64,000 nt of DNA from Natrinema zhouii (GTDB lineage Archaea; Halobacteriota; Halobacteria; Halobacteriales; Natrialbaceae), in the NCBI RefSeq assembly GCF_013456555.2, contig NZ_CP059154.1, forward strand, positions 3,100,001-3,164,000. The letters are read 5' to 3'. The translations under genes and the position numbers were made by a program. The notes under the pieces are model-generated. The model worked only from the letters and a program-made list of their open reading frames with translations, searched no databases and was not told the origin of the DNA. Within the stretch, counting starts at the first letter, position 1. Every line of letters starts with the position of its first letter. Shown here in pieces: positions 15,304 to 25,173 of this stretch.

Positions 15304-16593
15304 TTACAGGCCCGCGGGCAGGTCCGAGCCCTCGAGCGCGCTCCGGACGTCCGACGGTGCGGCCTCGTACCTGTTGACCGGCTCGAGCACATTACTCTCG
15401 TGCTCGTCAGAGTAACTGACCTCGCCCCAGATGGAGGCGACGGAGGCCTGATTGTTCTCGGTGAACTCGTACTCCCCGACCGGTCCCGTGTGTTGCATCC
15501 CGGAAAACTGATCGATGAGGTCGTCAGCGTTTACGCTGCCGCCTTCTTCGATAGCGTTCTTGTACAGGTAGACGGCCCGGTAGGCACCCTCCGCGTTGTA
15601 CGTCGGCAGAGTATCATACTCCTCTATATAGGTCTCCCGGAACGTCTGGTTCTCCTCGATGTCGGGGACGAAGGGGTCGTAGCGGGTCGAGGCCCATTCT
15701 CCTTCGGGGAGCGGACTTCCATCGGAGGGCAGGTCCGTCCCCATCCCGACGCTGAACAGCGTGTGGTCGATCTGATCGAACCAGCCGGAGTCCTCGGCCT
15801 GTCCGAGGAACGTTGTCAGGTCCGATCCCCACAGCGGCGTGATAACGGCGTCCGGATCCGCATCTAGGATCGAGCTAATGAACGGCGAGTAGTCGTTCGT
15901 CTCGAGTTCGGGGAACTGTTCGGTTTCGAACGTGGCGTCAACGTCGAACCCGTTCATGAACGCCTGGAAGTAGTTCCAGGTTTCGGTTCCGAACGCGTAG
16001 TTGGGGCCGATCGTCGCCCAGTCGGTCGCGTCGAGCTCTGAAGCGGTCTGGGCGGCACCATACATATCGTGGGCGACGGTGTTGGAACACCGGTAGACGT
16101 AGTCATTACCGACTGACTCCTCGTGTTCGCCCTCCGGAGAGGTAACAAACGGAGTCCCTGCGTGGGTGATCATCAACGGGATCTGGTTCTGTCTGATCAG
16201 CGGTGCGAGGTTCTTCGCGACGCCGCTGCTGTCGAGTCCCACTAGCCCGTCGACGCTTTCTTCCTCGATCAGACTAATCATCTGGTCCCTCGCCGTGCCG
16301 GAGTCCGCCTCCGTATCACGGAGGATCACCTCGACATCGTCGCCGTCGATACCGCCGTCATCGTTAATCTCCTGAGCGGCGAGGTCGTATCCACGCTCGG
16401 CTTCATCCCCGTACAGCGAGGCGAAGCCAGACATGATGTTCATCGCTCCCAGCGTGACGCCGCTGCTGCCACCACCCATACAGCCGGCGATCGATGCGAG
16501 AGCTGCACCGGCTGTCGCCGTTTTAAGGAAGGTACGCCGTCTGTACCCGCTTCGACTGCTTTGCTGTATGACACCGTCTTTCCCTTGTTCCAT
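15304..16593 (-). CDS. livK: Substrate-binding lipoprotein of the liv-type importer
   Basis: A 429-residue periplasmic-binding-type protein anchored outside the membrane. It has a Tat signal (YRRRTFLKTATAGAALASIA) ending in the lipobox IAGC, then a Gly/Ser linker and a type I binding fold (LGAMNIMSGFASLYGDEAERGYDLA). I chose ATG 16593 (MEQGKDGVIQQ) over 16620. It is the first gene of an operon livK-H-M-G-F, acyl-CoA synthetase, SDR. The partner enzymes suggest a carboxylate (short-chain, aromatic or branched acid) rather than an amino acid as ligand; this is inferred. Confidence 0.9.
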   Translation of the reverse strand: MEQGKDGVIQQSSRSGYRRRTFLKTATAGAALASIAGCMGGGSSGVTLGAMNIMSGFASLYGDEAERGYDLAAQEINDDGGIDGDDVEVILRDTEADSGTARDQMISLIEEESVDGLVGLDSSGVAKNLAPLIRQNQIPLMITHAGTPFVTSPEGEHEESVGNDYVYRCSNTVAHDMYGAAQTASELDATDWATIGPNYAFGTETWNYFQAFMNGFDVDATFETEQFPELETNDYSPFISSILDADPDAVITPLWGSDLTTFLGQAEDSGWFDQIDHTLFSVGMGTDLPSDGSPLPEGEWASTRYDPFVPDIEENQTFRETYIEEYDTLPTYNAEGAYRAVYLYKNAIEEGGSVNADDLIDQFSGMQHTGPVGEYEFTENNQASVASIWGEVSYSDEHESNVLEPVNRYEAAPSDVRSALEGSDLPAGL

Positions 16594-16948
16594 GTTACTT
16601 CCAACCACGATTGACCACACCCCAAGTGGCCAAGGTATATATATAAATATAATGTATAAATTCAGATGTGTTTTGATATGAGTTACAGCTATTCGAACCA
16701 GATATCACTCTTCCATCCTACATTCCTCAACATTATACGCATAATCCGCGGTGTTATGTGTCTGGTTATAATTGTGCCATATTGACCAGTGAGGGCCGGA
16801 GCAAGCCCACCGTCGAAACTAGTATCAACTGAGAAGGAAGATCTTGGAAGAGGGCGCTAGAATTGAACGGAAATGACCGCATTCAGAATTATCAGAACTG
16901 GTAATGGGTGGATGAATTTTTTGAGGGGTGACTGTTTGGATAGCTGCA
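16594..16948. promoter_or_regulatory. AT-rich divergent promoter region between the liv and pilus operons
   Basis: About 355 bases without a gene. A very AT-rich run at about 16634-16660 (TATATATATAAATATAATG) supplies the minus-strand TATA element for livK. On the plus strand, TTATAATT at about 16774 and GAATTTTTTG at about 16913-16922 are candidate elements, the second at the right distance for the ATG at 16949. Confidence 0.5.
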
Positions 16949-19900
16949 ATGGCTATTGACGAGGCCGACCAGTCGGATGCCGGGGACTTCTCCGAGGGGG
17001 AGGCGTCCGATCCTGCGTCGGAGGACGAGCGGGCCCACGAGTCGGAGCCGAGATCGAACTCGGCCATCCGCGTTGGAGAATACACGTGGGAAGAGTTCAT
17101 GGACGAACACGGACATGGCGACGAGGTATCCGTCCTGTATCCGGACGATCCCAATCCCGCGGATAATCAACTCGGGCTCGATACCGACGAGGACATCGGG
17201 ACGACGGTTCCGAGCGGTGACGACTGGAATCGGGTCGAGTTCGATCCGGAAGCGTATCTCGGCCATCACCCGGACGCCCTCGAGGACACCCTGTTGCCGA
17301 TCGCCGGCGACAACGCGGACGCGCTCTGGGAGATTTTCTGCGAGTACGCCGACCCCGAAACGACGCCGGTCGTCAAGGACACCTGGACCTGGGAGCACTA
17401 CAAGTGGGAGTACTACTACGAGGACGACGGGAGTCGCCCACGCGACGGTGCCGGGGAGATCGTCCGCCACGACGAGGAGGACGCGCTCGGTTTCGATCCC
17501 GACACGATAGAGGGGCGTCTCGCGGCCGGCAACGACGCCGCGCTGGAACTGGACGATATCGTCGAGGAACGGACCGTCAACGTGCAAGAAGAGATCGAGG
17601 AAGACGAGTTCTTCTCGACGACCGCGGGCAATACCACCGTCGCCAACCGATACGATCTCGAGAAGGCAGTGCCCCTCGAGAAGAAGACCCACTTCCGCGA
17701 ACTCGAGCGCTACTGGGTGAACAAACCCTACGCCTACGTTATCATCTTCCACTCGGAGAAGGAAAACGAGAAGAAGTACTACATGATCGAGCCGTACCAG
17801 AACGAGATCGAGGACGAACTCAAGGAGTTCCTCTCGGGCAAACTCAGGACGGCAATCAAGTACTCCGAAGACGGCATCAAGGAACAATCGACCGAGGACG
17901 GCCGACGGACGGTCATCGACGACGAAACGCGACGGCTCCTCGAGCGATACGATCTCTTCGAGGCGACCTCCGGCGAGACATCGGAAGGGATCCTCGAGAC
18001 GCTCCGGGGACTCCTCGATGACGACGAGGAAGACGCGGAGACCGACGACGGCCCGAGTCAACTCGAGGGAATCGAAGTGCGGCCCGAGCCCGCGATTCTC
18101 GAGGACGATCCGGACACGATGAGCGAGTATCAGGTCGAGAAGCTCCTCTACCTGCTCAAGCGAGACTTCATCGGCTACGAGCGCATCGACGGCATCAAAC
18201 ACGACATCAACGTCGAGGACATCTCCGTCGACGGCTACAACTCGCCGGTCTTCGTCTACCACTCCGAGTACGAACAGATCATTTCGAACATCTACCACGG
18301 CGAGGACGAACTCGACGACTTCGTCGTCAAACTCGCCCAGCGCTCGGGGAAAGGAATCAGTAAGCGGCTGCCGCAGGTCGACGCGACGCTGCCCGACGGC
18401 TCGCGTGCACAGCTCACGCTCGGGAAGGAAGTGTCCGCACACGGGACGAACTACACCATCCGCCAGTTCAAAGACGTCCCCTTCACCCCGATCGACCTCA
18501 TCAACTGGAACACCTTCTCGCTCGACGAGATGGCGTTCCTCTGGCTCGCCATCGAGAATCACAAGAGCCTGATCTTCGCCGGGGGGACCGCCTCCGGGAA
18601 GACGACCTCGCTGAACGCCGTCTCGCTGTTTATCCCCTCGAGCGCGAAGATCGTCTCGATCGAGGACACCCGCGAGGTTGAACTCCCCCAGCGAAACTGG
18701 ATCGCCAGCGTCACCCGCCCATCGTTCACCGACGACGAACAGGGCGACGTCGACGAGTTCGACCTGCTCGAGGCCGCACTGCGACAGCGGCCCGACTACA
18801 TCGTCATGGGTGAGATCCGCGGTGAGGAAGGGCGAACGCTGTTTCAGGTCATGTCGACCGGTCACACCACCTACACCACCTTCCACGCCGACTCCGTCGA
18901 CGAGGTCCTCAAGCGGTTCACGACGGACCCGATCAACGTCTCGAAAACGATGTTCACGGCGCTGGATCTGGTCTCGATCCAGACCCAGACCCGGGTACAG
19001 GGGAACAAGGTTCGCCGGAACAAGTCGCTGACCGAGATCAACCATTACGAGGCGGAACACGACGAGATCAACGTTCAGGACGTCTACCAGTGGCAGGCCG
19101 AAACCGACGAGTACCTCAAGATGGGGGACTCGAATACTCTGGATGAGATTCAGTTCGATCGCGGCTGGAGCATGGAGAAACTCCAGGAGGAGCTGTTCCA
19201 GCGAGAAGTCATCCTCGCCTATCTCATCAAGAACGGACTGAACACGTACGCACAGGTCGCCGCAACGGTGCAAGCGTTCGTCAACGATCCCGAGACGATC
19301 CTCACGCTCATCGCGAACGGTCAACTCGAGGACAGCCTCGAGGACCTCCGGGAGATGGAGAGCGTTCTGATCGACGTCGACCCGGAGAAAGAGGAACTCG
19401 TCCCGCGACCCGATGCGACCAGCGAGACGTACAACCTCTCGATGGACATTCTCGAGCGAGCCGAGGAGTCGCTGTTCGAGGAGTACCGCGGGAAGGTCCC
19501 GAGCGGCCTCGCGAGCGCCCTCGGCGACGTCGAGGAAGAGAGCACGATCGAGGTCGACAGTGCCGATAGCGAGGAGTTCGACTTCGCCGGTGCTGTCGAC
19601 GAAACGGTCGACGAAGACCGATGGGAACTCGGCGACAGTTCGTCGGCGTTCGCCGTCGAGGGCGACGACGGCAGCGACGAACCGGCATGGCTCAGCGAAG
19701 ACACAGGGTTCGCCATCGGCGGTAACAGTGACAGCGACGAGACTGCCGCAAGCGCTGCCGATGCCGCGACCGGTGGAGCGACTACCGCTAATGCGAGTGC
19801 GTCAGACGACGCGTCCCACACCCACGCCGGCGATAGTTCGACCGCGATAGAGCCGGCACCGACAGCCGACGAGTCCAGTGGCGCCGCCTCCTCGAGTAGC

Positions 19901-21028
19901 GGTTCACAGCCTCCGACTGCGGCCGATACCGAATCGAAAACCGGGGCTGCGGCCACTGACGCTGAGCCGACGGGCCGCGAAGAAATGGAGACGACAGCGG
20001 ACCGGTCGGCGGCCTCGAGTCCAGCTGCGGGATCGAACGGTGATGGAGCGAACTCGGCCCAAAACGCATCGACGGTACTTCCGACAGACGACGCCGAGGA
20101 CGGCGATCTGGGCGGACTGTTCGACGATATGGGGAAGACGATCGACGAACTCGGCAATCCGGACGTCGATCGAGCGGAGCGCAGCGAGGAGCCGACGACC
20201 AGCCAGCCGGATACGTCCGGCTTCGATTCGATGTTCCCGGAAGACGACCTCGATTCGATCTTCGATCCGGAGTCGTCCGACGGCGGAGCACCGAGCGAAT
20301 CCGGTACGCAGTCCGACGAGGAGCCAGACTCGGCCTCGGCGGCCGCTGCCGACACCGGCGGTTCCCCAGCCTCGAGTAGCGCAGATTCGAGCACCGGGGA
20401 TGAGCCGGAGACGCCCACGATCGATGTCGACCGCGAGTCGAGCTCAGATCGGGATGAGGCGAGTACCGAGCCACTGGTAACGGATGCCGGAGCCAGCAAC
20501 GAGACGGCGGCCGATAGTGCAGACGAACGGCGTTCGGATCGCGACGACCAGCCAGCAGGGGATCCCGTCGTCGAACCGCCGACGATCGATGTCGATGACG
20601 ACACGTCGGATCCACCGGATAGCATGACGGACGATGCGACCAACAGCACGGGAGCGGAAGCGGACGATTCGACGAGTGAGACACAGTCTGCTTCCACCGA
20701 GACGGTGACCGACGACTCGGCATCGGCCGACGAAGTCGCGGCCGATACCGAAGCCAACACCGACACTGAAGCTGCCGATACCGACGAGGGAGAGTCGATA
20801 TTCGACGGCGGGGCTGACTCCATCTTCGGCGACGACGAAGACGTAACCGACGATGACGATGGATCCCTGTTCGACGGCAGCGAGACGAGCGACGAGGGAT
20901 CGATCTTCAGGGACGACCAGACCGACACTGACCGCGAATCGACGGACGGTAACACCGGGATCTTTGACGACGAAACCGACGAGGACGATGCTGCGACGGA
21001 CGAAACCGACGAGGACGGCGACGCATGA
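16949..21028 (+). CDS. Type IV pilus/secretion ATPase (PilB3-like) with giant acidic tail
   Basis: A 1359-residue GspE/PilB/ArlI-family ATPase that powers filament assembly. The N-terminal region (to about 330) holds the docking domain. The ATPase core has Walker A GGTASGKTTS at about 545-554, the Asp box IEDTREVELPQ, Walker B PDYIVMGEIRGEE and the His box STGHTTYTTFHADS. From about residue 860 to the end is a low-complexity Asp/Glu/Ser/Thr/Ala tail with repeated short motifs (SIFDGG, SIFGDD, SLFDGS, SIFRDD). I chose ATG 16949 over a GTG seven codons upstream. The downstream platform protein and pilin-like genes favour a PilB3-type pilus ATPase over archaellum ArlI; archaellum-specific genes are absent from this window. 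Confidence 0.88.
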   Translation: MAIDEADQSDAGDFSEGEASDPASEDERAHESEPRSNSAIRVGEYTWEEFMDEHGHGDEVSVLYPDDPNPADNQLGLDTDEDIGTTVPSGDDWNRVEFDPEAYLGHHPDALEDTLLPIAGDNADALWEIFCEYADPETTPVVKDTWTWEHYKWEYYYEDDGSRPRDGAGEIVRHDEEDALGFDPDTIEGRLAAGNDAALELDDIVEERTVNVQEEIEEDEFFSTTAGNTTVANRYDLEKAVPLEKKTHFRELERYWVNKPYAYVIIFHSEKENEKKYYMIEPYQNEIEDELKEFLSGKLRTAIKYSEDGIKEQSTEDGRRTVIDDETRRLLERYDLFEATSGETSEGILETLRGLLDDDEEDAETDDGPSQLEGIEVRPEPAILEDDPDTMSEYQVEKLLYLLKRDFIGYERIDGIKHDINVEDISVDGYNSPVFVYHSEYEQIISNIYHGEDELDDFVVKLAQRSGKGISKRLPQVDATLPDGSRAQLTLGKEVSAHGTNYTIRQFKDVPFTPIDLINWNTFSLDEMAFLWLAIENHKSLIFAGGTASGKTTSLNAVSLFIPSSAKIVSIEDTREVELPQRNWIASVTRPSFTDDEQGDVDEFDLLEAALRQRPDYIVMGEIRGEEGRTLFQVMSTGHTTYTTFHADSVDEVLKRFTTDPINVSKTMFTALDLVSIQTQTRVQGNKVRRNKSLTEINHYEAEHDEINVQDVYQWQAETDEYLKMGDSNTLDEIQFDRGWSMEKLQEELFQREVILAYLIKNGLNTYAQVAATVQAFVNDPETILTLIANGQLEDSLEDLREMESVLIDVDPEKEELVPRPDATSETYNLSMDILERAEESLFEEYRGKVPSGLASALGDVEEESTIEVDSADSEEFDFAGAVDETVDEDRWELGDSSSAFAVEGDDGSDEPAWLSEDTGFAIGGNSDSDETAASAADAATGGATTANASASDDASHTHAGDSSTAIEPAPTADESSGAASSSSGSQPPTAADTESKTGAAATDAEPTGREEMETTADRSAASSPAAGSNGDGANSAQNASTVLPTDDAEDGDLGGLFDDMGKTIDELGNPDVDRAERSEEPTTSQPDTSGFDSMFPEDDLDSIFDPESSDGGAPSESGTQSDEEPDSASAAAADTGGSPASSSADSSTGDEPETPTIDVDRESSSDRDEASTEPLVTDAGASNETAADSADERRSDRDDQPAGDPVVEPPTIDVDDDTSDPPDSMTDDATNSTGAEADDSTSETQSASTETVTDDSASADEVAADTEANTDTEAADTDEGESIFDGGADSIFGDDEDVTDDDDGSLFDGSETSDEGSIFRDDQTDTDRESTDGNTGIFDDETDEDDAATDETDEDGDA

Positions 21029-23094
21029 GCCTGCAAACTGACGACAGTGGCGGCTCGAGTATGTCAGCCAGTTCCGACGCGCTAGGTGACCGGTTCTACC
21101 CCCTGTACGATCGCCTGTTTGGCGACGACAGCGAGTTCGTCGCCGACGTCGAGACGAAACTCGCACAGGCTCGAATGAGCGATACGGTCGAACTCTACCT
21201 CTCGAGAGCGCTCGGGATCGGATTCATCAGCGGCCTGAGTCTCTGGCTGGTCGGCCTGATGCTCGGCTACGGCGTCTTCGCGATCGGCCTCCTCTCGAAC
21301 GAAGCGCTCATCGGCATTCCGGTCGGTCACGGGCTCCTCCTCGAGCTCATCGAACTACTTCGCATCCCGGCTGTCGTCTTCTTTACCGGGTTGGTGTTCG
21401 GCTCGATCGGCTTCGCGATCGGGTTCGGTTCGATGGTCGCGATCCCCTACTCGCGCGCCTCGACCCGTAAGCGCGAGATCAACATGCTGTTGACCGACTC
21501 GGTCTCGTTCATGTACGCCCTGTCGGTCGGCGGCCTGAATCAACTCGAGATCATCGAGGCGATGGCGCAAGCCGACGATACCTACGGTGAGGTCGCAAAG
21601 GAGTTCCAGAGCATCGTCAAGGAGACCGAGTACTTCGACATCGACTACCGAACGGCGATCCGGAAACAGGCGCTTCAGACGCCCAGCGACGACCTCTCTC
21701 AGTTCCTGACTGACATGCTCTCGATCGTCAACAGCGGCGGCGACATCGAGAGCTTCCTCGAGGACAAGAAGGAAAAGCACATGCGGACCGCAAAGCAGGA
21801 ACAGGAACTCACCCTCGAGACGCTCGAGCTGTTCGGTGAGATGTACATGACGCTGTCGCTGTTCCCGCTCCTGTTGATCATCATTATGGTCGTCATGAAG
21901 ATGATTCCCAACGCGACCGTGACGGACCAGATGCTCTACATGGTCGTCTACGGGCTAATTCCGATGATCGGCGTCGGCTTCCTCGTCCTCGTCTCGACGG
22001 TCAAACACGACGAACCCGGTGATGGCTTTCTCTCGATGGGGAACACCGAACAGCGGACCGAAACGGGCCAGGAAGGCGGATTGCTGAGCCTCGGACTCGT
22101 CGAGCAGTTCACCGGCGAGCACAGCATCTTCGATCGGGTCAAGAACCGCGAGGGGACCTACGAGACGATGGAAGTCCTGCGGAAGCCCCACCTCTTCTTC
22201 CGAGACAATCCGCTGGTAACCCTTGCGCTGACCGTTCCCATGGTCCTGGTCATCGTCGTGACGGCCATGGTAAACGGGTCGGCTCCCACTTCCTGGCAGG
22301 GGATGCTCGATAGGCCGATCTGGGGAACGTTCATCTACGTCTATTTGCCCCTCTATATCACGGCGATCCCGCTCTCGATCTTCCGCGAGTGGAACGTCAG
22401 ACACCGAAACTCCGTCGTCAACAAGCTCTCCGAAGACCTGCGGAAGCTCTCGAGTTCGAACGATACCGGACTGACCCTACTCGAGTCGCTCAAGTCCGTC
22501 TCCGATACCACGAACGGCAAGCTGGCTCGCGAGTTCGAGATGATGCACACGAAGGTCAACTACGGAATGAGCCTGAAGGAGGCGCTCATCGAGTTCAACA
22601 ACAAGTACCACATCCCGCGACTCGCCCGGACGACACGACTGATCACCGAAGCGCAGGAAGCGTCGAACCAGATCTCGGACGTGCTTCGGACGGCCGCCAC
22701 TGCGAGCGAGAACCACGACGATATTGAACGCGAACGGAAGTCCCGGACTCGCATGCAGATCGTAATCATCATCATGACGTTCATGACAGTGCTGGCGGTG
22801 ATCGCGATCCTCAAGACGCAGTTCATCGATACGATGGCGGGGCTCAACGCCGGCGGTGGCGGTTCCGAGGCCAGTGCCAGCGCCGGCGGAGGAAGCGGAA
22901 TGGAAGGGGCCAACCTCAGCGAGAACATCGACGTCGACATGCTGTCGGTGTTGTTCTTCCACGCGGTGACGCTGCAGGCGATCATCTCCGGGTTCATCTG
23001 CGGGTATATCCGGGACGCGGACTTGCTGAGCGGGTTGAAGTACGCGGTCGCACTGTCGTCGATCGCACTCATCGGCTGGATGCTGGTGGCCTAA
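21025..23094 (+). CDS. Type IV pilus membrane platform protein (PilC3/TadC-like)
   Basis: A 689-residue polytopic protein of the GspF/PilC/ArlJ family, the membrane platform on which the ATPase acts. It has two type II secretion F domains (about 150-290 and 470-600), each a helical bundle with motifs such as LTDSVSFMYALSVGGLNQLE and LSEDLRKLSSSNDTGLTLLE, and hydrophobic clusters at about 55-150, 275-340, 400-450 and 580-689. Its ATG overlaps the ATPase stop (ATGA), so the pair is co-translated. A Gly/Ser-rich loop near 615-635 links the last helices. Confidence 0.9.
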   Translation: MSLQTDDSGGSSMSASSDALGDRFYPLYDRLFGDDSEFVADVETKLAQARMSDTVELYLSRALGIGFISGLSLWLVGLMLGYGVFAIGLLSNEALIGIPVGHGLLLELIELLRIPAVVFFTGLVFGSIGFAIGFGSMVAIPYSRASTRKREINMLLTDSVSFMYALSVGGLNQLEIIEAMAQADDTYGEVAKEFQSIVKETEYFDIDYRTAIRKQALQTPSDDLSQFLTDMLSIVNSGGDIESFLEDKKEKHMRTAKQEQELTLETLELFGEMYMTLSLFPLLLIIIMVVMKMIPNATVTDQMLYMVVYGLIPMIGVGFLVLVSTVKHDEPGDGFLSMGNTEQRTETGQEGGLLSLGLVEQFTGEHSIFDRVKNREGTYETMEVLRKPHLFFRDNPLVTLALTVPMVLVIVVTAMVNGSAPTSWQGMLDRPIWGTFIYVYLPLYITAIPLSIFREWNVRHRNSVVNKLSEDLRKLSSSNDTGLTLLESLKSVSDTTNGKLAREFEMMHTKVNYGMSLKEALIEFNNKYHIPRLARTTRLITEAQEASNQISDVLRTAATASENHDDIERERKSRTRMQIVIIIMTFMTVLAVIAILKTQFIDTMAGLNAGGGGSEASASAGGGSGMEGANLSENIDVDMLSVLFFHAVTLQAIISGFICGYIRDADLLSGLKYAVALSSIALIGWMLVA

Positions 23095-23095
23095 T

Positions 23096-23653
23096 ATGAT
23101 CGAGAACAGAACGGACGAACGGAAAGAGGGACGGACTCGAGTGCGGCGGCCACGAACCATCAGTATCTCGTTGGCCGAGCGGGGCCAGACGACACAGGAC
23201 TTCGCCATCGGAATCGGCGTCTTTCTGTTAGCGATCGCATTCGTCTTCTCGTTTCTCCCATCGATCGTGACGCCGTTTGACTCGTCAGTTAGTGGGGCCG
23301 AGACGGCACAGGCGGATCGAATCGTGGACCGAATCGTCCACAATGTTTCGACTGACACGCCGAACGAACTCGACAGTTCAGACTTCAATGAGAACTATAC
23401 CGGTACAAACCTAGCTGCCCAACTCGGATTGCGAGCGAATGGTCCTGGTAGTGACGATACCGTGTACGACAATGTCAACGTAAGTGTTGTCTCGATAAAC
23501 GGTAGCGTGCCCGTCACTGACGCCAATGGAGAGAAGTTGGCTGGTGGTGAACACTATTCAGATCAACCGGCAGCGAGCGCTGCGCGAATTGTCACGGTAA
23601 ACAGCCCAGATACCTGTACACCAGCCTGCAGACTCATAGTGAGAGTGTGGTGA
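23096..23653 (+). CDS. Pilin-like protein 1 of the pilus operon
   Basis: A 185-residue protein with a basic N-terminus, then ERGQTTQDFAIGIGVFLLAI, a hydrophobic helix preceded by RGQ like an archaeal class III (prepilin) cleavage site. The rest is a secreted Asn/Ser/Thr-rich domain with two close cysteines (DTCTPACRL) and a C-terminal end in VRVW. It starts one base after the platform gene. Likely a minor pilin or pseudopilin; it probably belongs to one of the haloarchaea-specific DUF72xx families, number not checked. Confidence 0.7.
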   Translation: MIENRTDERKEGRTRVRRPRTISISLAERGQTTQDFAIGIGVFLLAIAFVFSFLPSIVTPFDSSVSGAETAQADRIVDRIVHNVSTDTPNELDSSDFNENYTGTNLAAQLGLRANGPGSDDTVYDNVNVSVVSINGSVPVTDANGEKLAGGEHYSDQPAASAARIVTVNSPDTCTPACRLIVRVW

Positions 23654-23657
23654 TTCG

Positions 23658-24284
23658 ATGACTCAAAAACAGACTACTGATACCGACCGCGGACAGGCCT
23701 ACACCCTCGAGGGCTTCATCGGTGCGATGGTCGTGTTGATGGCCGTCCTGTTCGCGCTACAGTCGGCCGTGATTACGCCGTCGACGGGCGGATTAGCTGA
23801 TCGGTCGGTCCAGGCCCAAATTCAACAGGAGACACAGGACGCACTGGTCGTCGCCGCAACGGCTGAGGAGGACGAAGCAAGGAGCCTCTCGTACATGGTC
23901 CGTCACTGGGACGAGACCGGTGGATTCGAAGGGGCTGACGATTCGACCTACGACATGAGCGAGGACTATTTCAAAGACGAGTTTAAATTGGGTGCCATTT
24001 TAGAGGGCCGATTCGGAGAGGGATGGAGCTACAACGTCGAACTCCATCCCCAGAACGACAACGAGAAGACACACGAACTCGTCTATCAGGGGAATCCATC
24101 CTCGAGTGCCGTGACGGCGAGTTATACTGTCACGCTGTATAGCGATCAGAATGCAACTGGAAGCGATAAGCGAGAACTTTCCGTTATTAACGATGATGAT
24201 TCGACAGAAGCGGCAATAGACGATATCGATGATAGCAATGGACCGGTGTACAACGTAGTCGAAGTGAGGGTAGTCGTATGGTAA
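23658..24284 (+). CDS. Pilin-like protein 2 of the pilus operon
   Basis: A 208-residue protein. TDRGQAYTLEGFIGAMVVLM contains an RGQ site followed by a Glu at the +5/+6 position and a hydrophobic helix, the best prepilin-peptidase-like site of the set. The exported domain is acidic with a C-terminal VEVRVVVW similar to the previous protein. It overlaps the next gene by seven bases. Function as a minor pilin is inferred from the signal and context. Confidence 0.7.
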   Translation: MTQKQTTDTDRGQAYTLEGFIGAMVVLMAVLFALQSAVITPSTGGLADRSVQAQIQQETQDALVVAATAEEDEARSLSYMVRHWDETGGFEGADDSTYDMSEDYFKDEFKLGAILEGRFGEGWSYNVELHPQNDNEKTHELVYQGNPSSSAVTASYTVTLYSDQNATGSDKRELSVINDDDSTEAAIDDIDDSNGPVYNVVEVRVVVW

Positions 24285-24694
24285 CCGACGACCGGAGTCG
24301 CGGACAGGTAATCCTAATCGGGGCGATCACTCTCGCATTCATCATTCTCGGGATTGTCGTCGTCTTCAACGGAGTTCTCTACACCGAAACCCTCTCGTCG
24401 GGTTCGTCAGGCCAAAGTGCGGCCGACGCCACGGTTACCGAACTCGAAATCGAACAGGGTATCGCCTGCGTCCTTGCGAGAGGCAACGAGAATATCGAGG
24501 AAAACATCACGGCTTTCAACAACGCCTACCGAAACGCAACGACTGAGTCGACGACGACCGCTGTAAATATCAGCGTTGGGAAGGACCCGAGTCTAGAGAG
24601 CACGAATATCACGATCACCTACGATTCGAACGGCATTAGTTACGAACAGAAACGAATGATCAGAGAGGGTGACTGCCTGACGAGGGGCTCATGA
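24278..24694 (+). CDS. Pilin-like protein 3 of the pilus operon
   Basis: A 138-residue protein. The N-terminus DDRSRGQVILIGAITLAFII again has RGQ before a single hydrophobic helix. The remaining domain is short and contains several Asn-Xaa-Ser/Thr sequons (ENIT, RNATT, VNIS, TNIT), so it may be N-glycosylated outside the cell. Two cysteines (IACVLA, GDCLTR). It overlaps the next gene by four bases. Confidence 0.7.
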   Translation: MVTDDRSRGQVILIGAITLAFIILGIVVVFNGVLYTETLSSGSSGQSAADATVTELEIEQGIACVLARGNENIEENITAFNNAYRNATTESTTTAVNISVGKDPSLESTNITITYDSNGISYEQKRMIREGDCLTRGS

Positions 24695-25173
24695 TCAGAT
24701 CCCGTTCCGACCGAGATCGGGGGGTGTCGATCTCCGTCACACACGTCCTCACGATCGGGATCACGACGATCCTCATCGCCATGTTATTGACGAGTGCCAG
24801 TACGATGCTGGAGACAGAGTCGGATCACAGCGCGGAGGAGTCACTCGAGACGATCGGCGAACGGCTCGCCGACGAAATCAGGAACGTGGATCAAATTGGA
24901 GATGCAAACACGACCGTCAATGCTACTGTCAAACATCCACGGCGGGCTGCGAGTTCGAGGTACACTGTCGAGTTAGAATCGAGCTGTGACGCTCCGTTGA
25001 TCGCCCCATCTACAAATACGGATTGTCTGAAACTGACAGCACACAGCGCTAGTGCCGTTGTTTACGTTCCAATCGAGACCGATGCAGATCTCAAGGGAGA
25101 AGCCACTGGCGGGACCATCGAGATACAGTATAACAGTAACGGGGATATTTCGATCACGGAGGGAAGCCAATGA
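24691..25173 (+). CDS. Pilin-like protein 4 of the pilus operon
   Basis: A 160-residue protein with the N-terminal segment DRDRGVSISVTHVLTIGITT, a DRGVS site resembling haloarchaeal major pilins, then a hydrophobic helix and a predicted beta-rich exported domain with two cysteines (SSCDAPL, NTDCLKL). It overlaps the genes on both sides by four bases. Confidence 0.7.
   Translation: MIRSRSDRDRGVSISVTHVLTIGITTILIAMLLTSASTMLETESDHSAEESLETIGERLADEIRNVDQIGDANTTVNATVKHPRRAASSRYTVELESSCDAPLIAPSTNTDCLKLTAHSASAVVYVPIETDADLKGEATGGTIEIQYNSNGDISITEGSQ

Noticed and set aside
16892-19324. 810-codon open frame on the minus strand inside the pilus ATPase gene
   Set aside because: It is antisense to a clear ATPase gene. 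Long antisense frames are expected in GC-rich haloarchaeal genes, and the product has no recognisable domain.
16949-23094. Archaellum motor pair ArlI-ArlJ
   Set aside because: The families are related, but the very long ATPase, the pilin-like genes downstream and the absence of arlCDE/F/G/H genes nearby favour a type IV pilus system. Not fully excluded.
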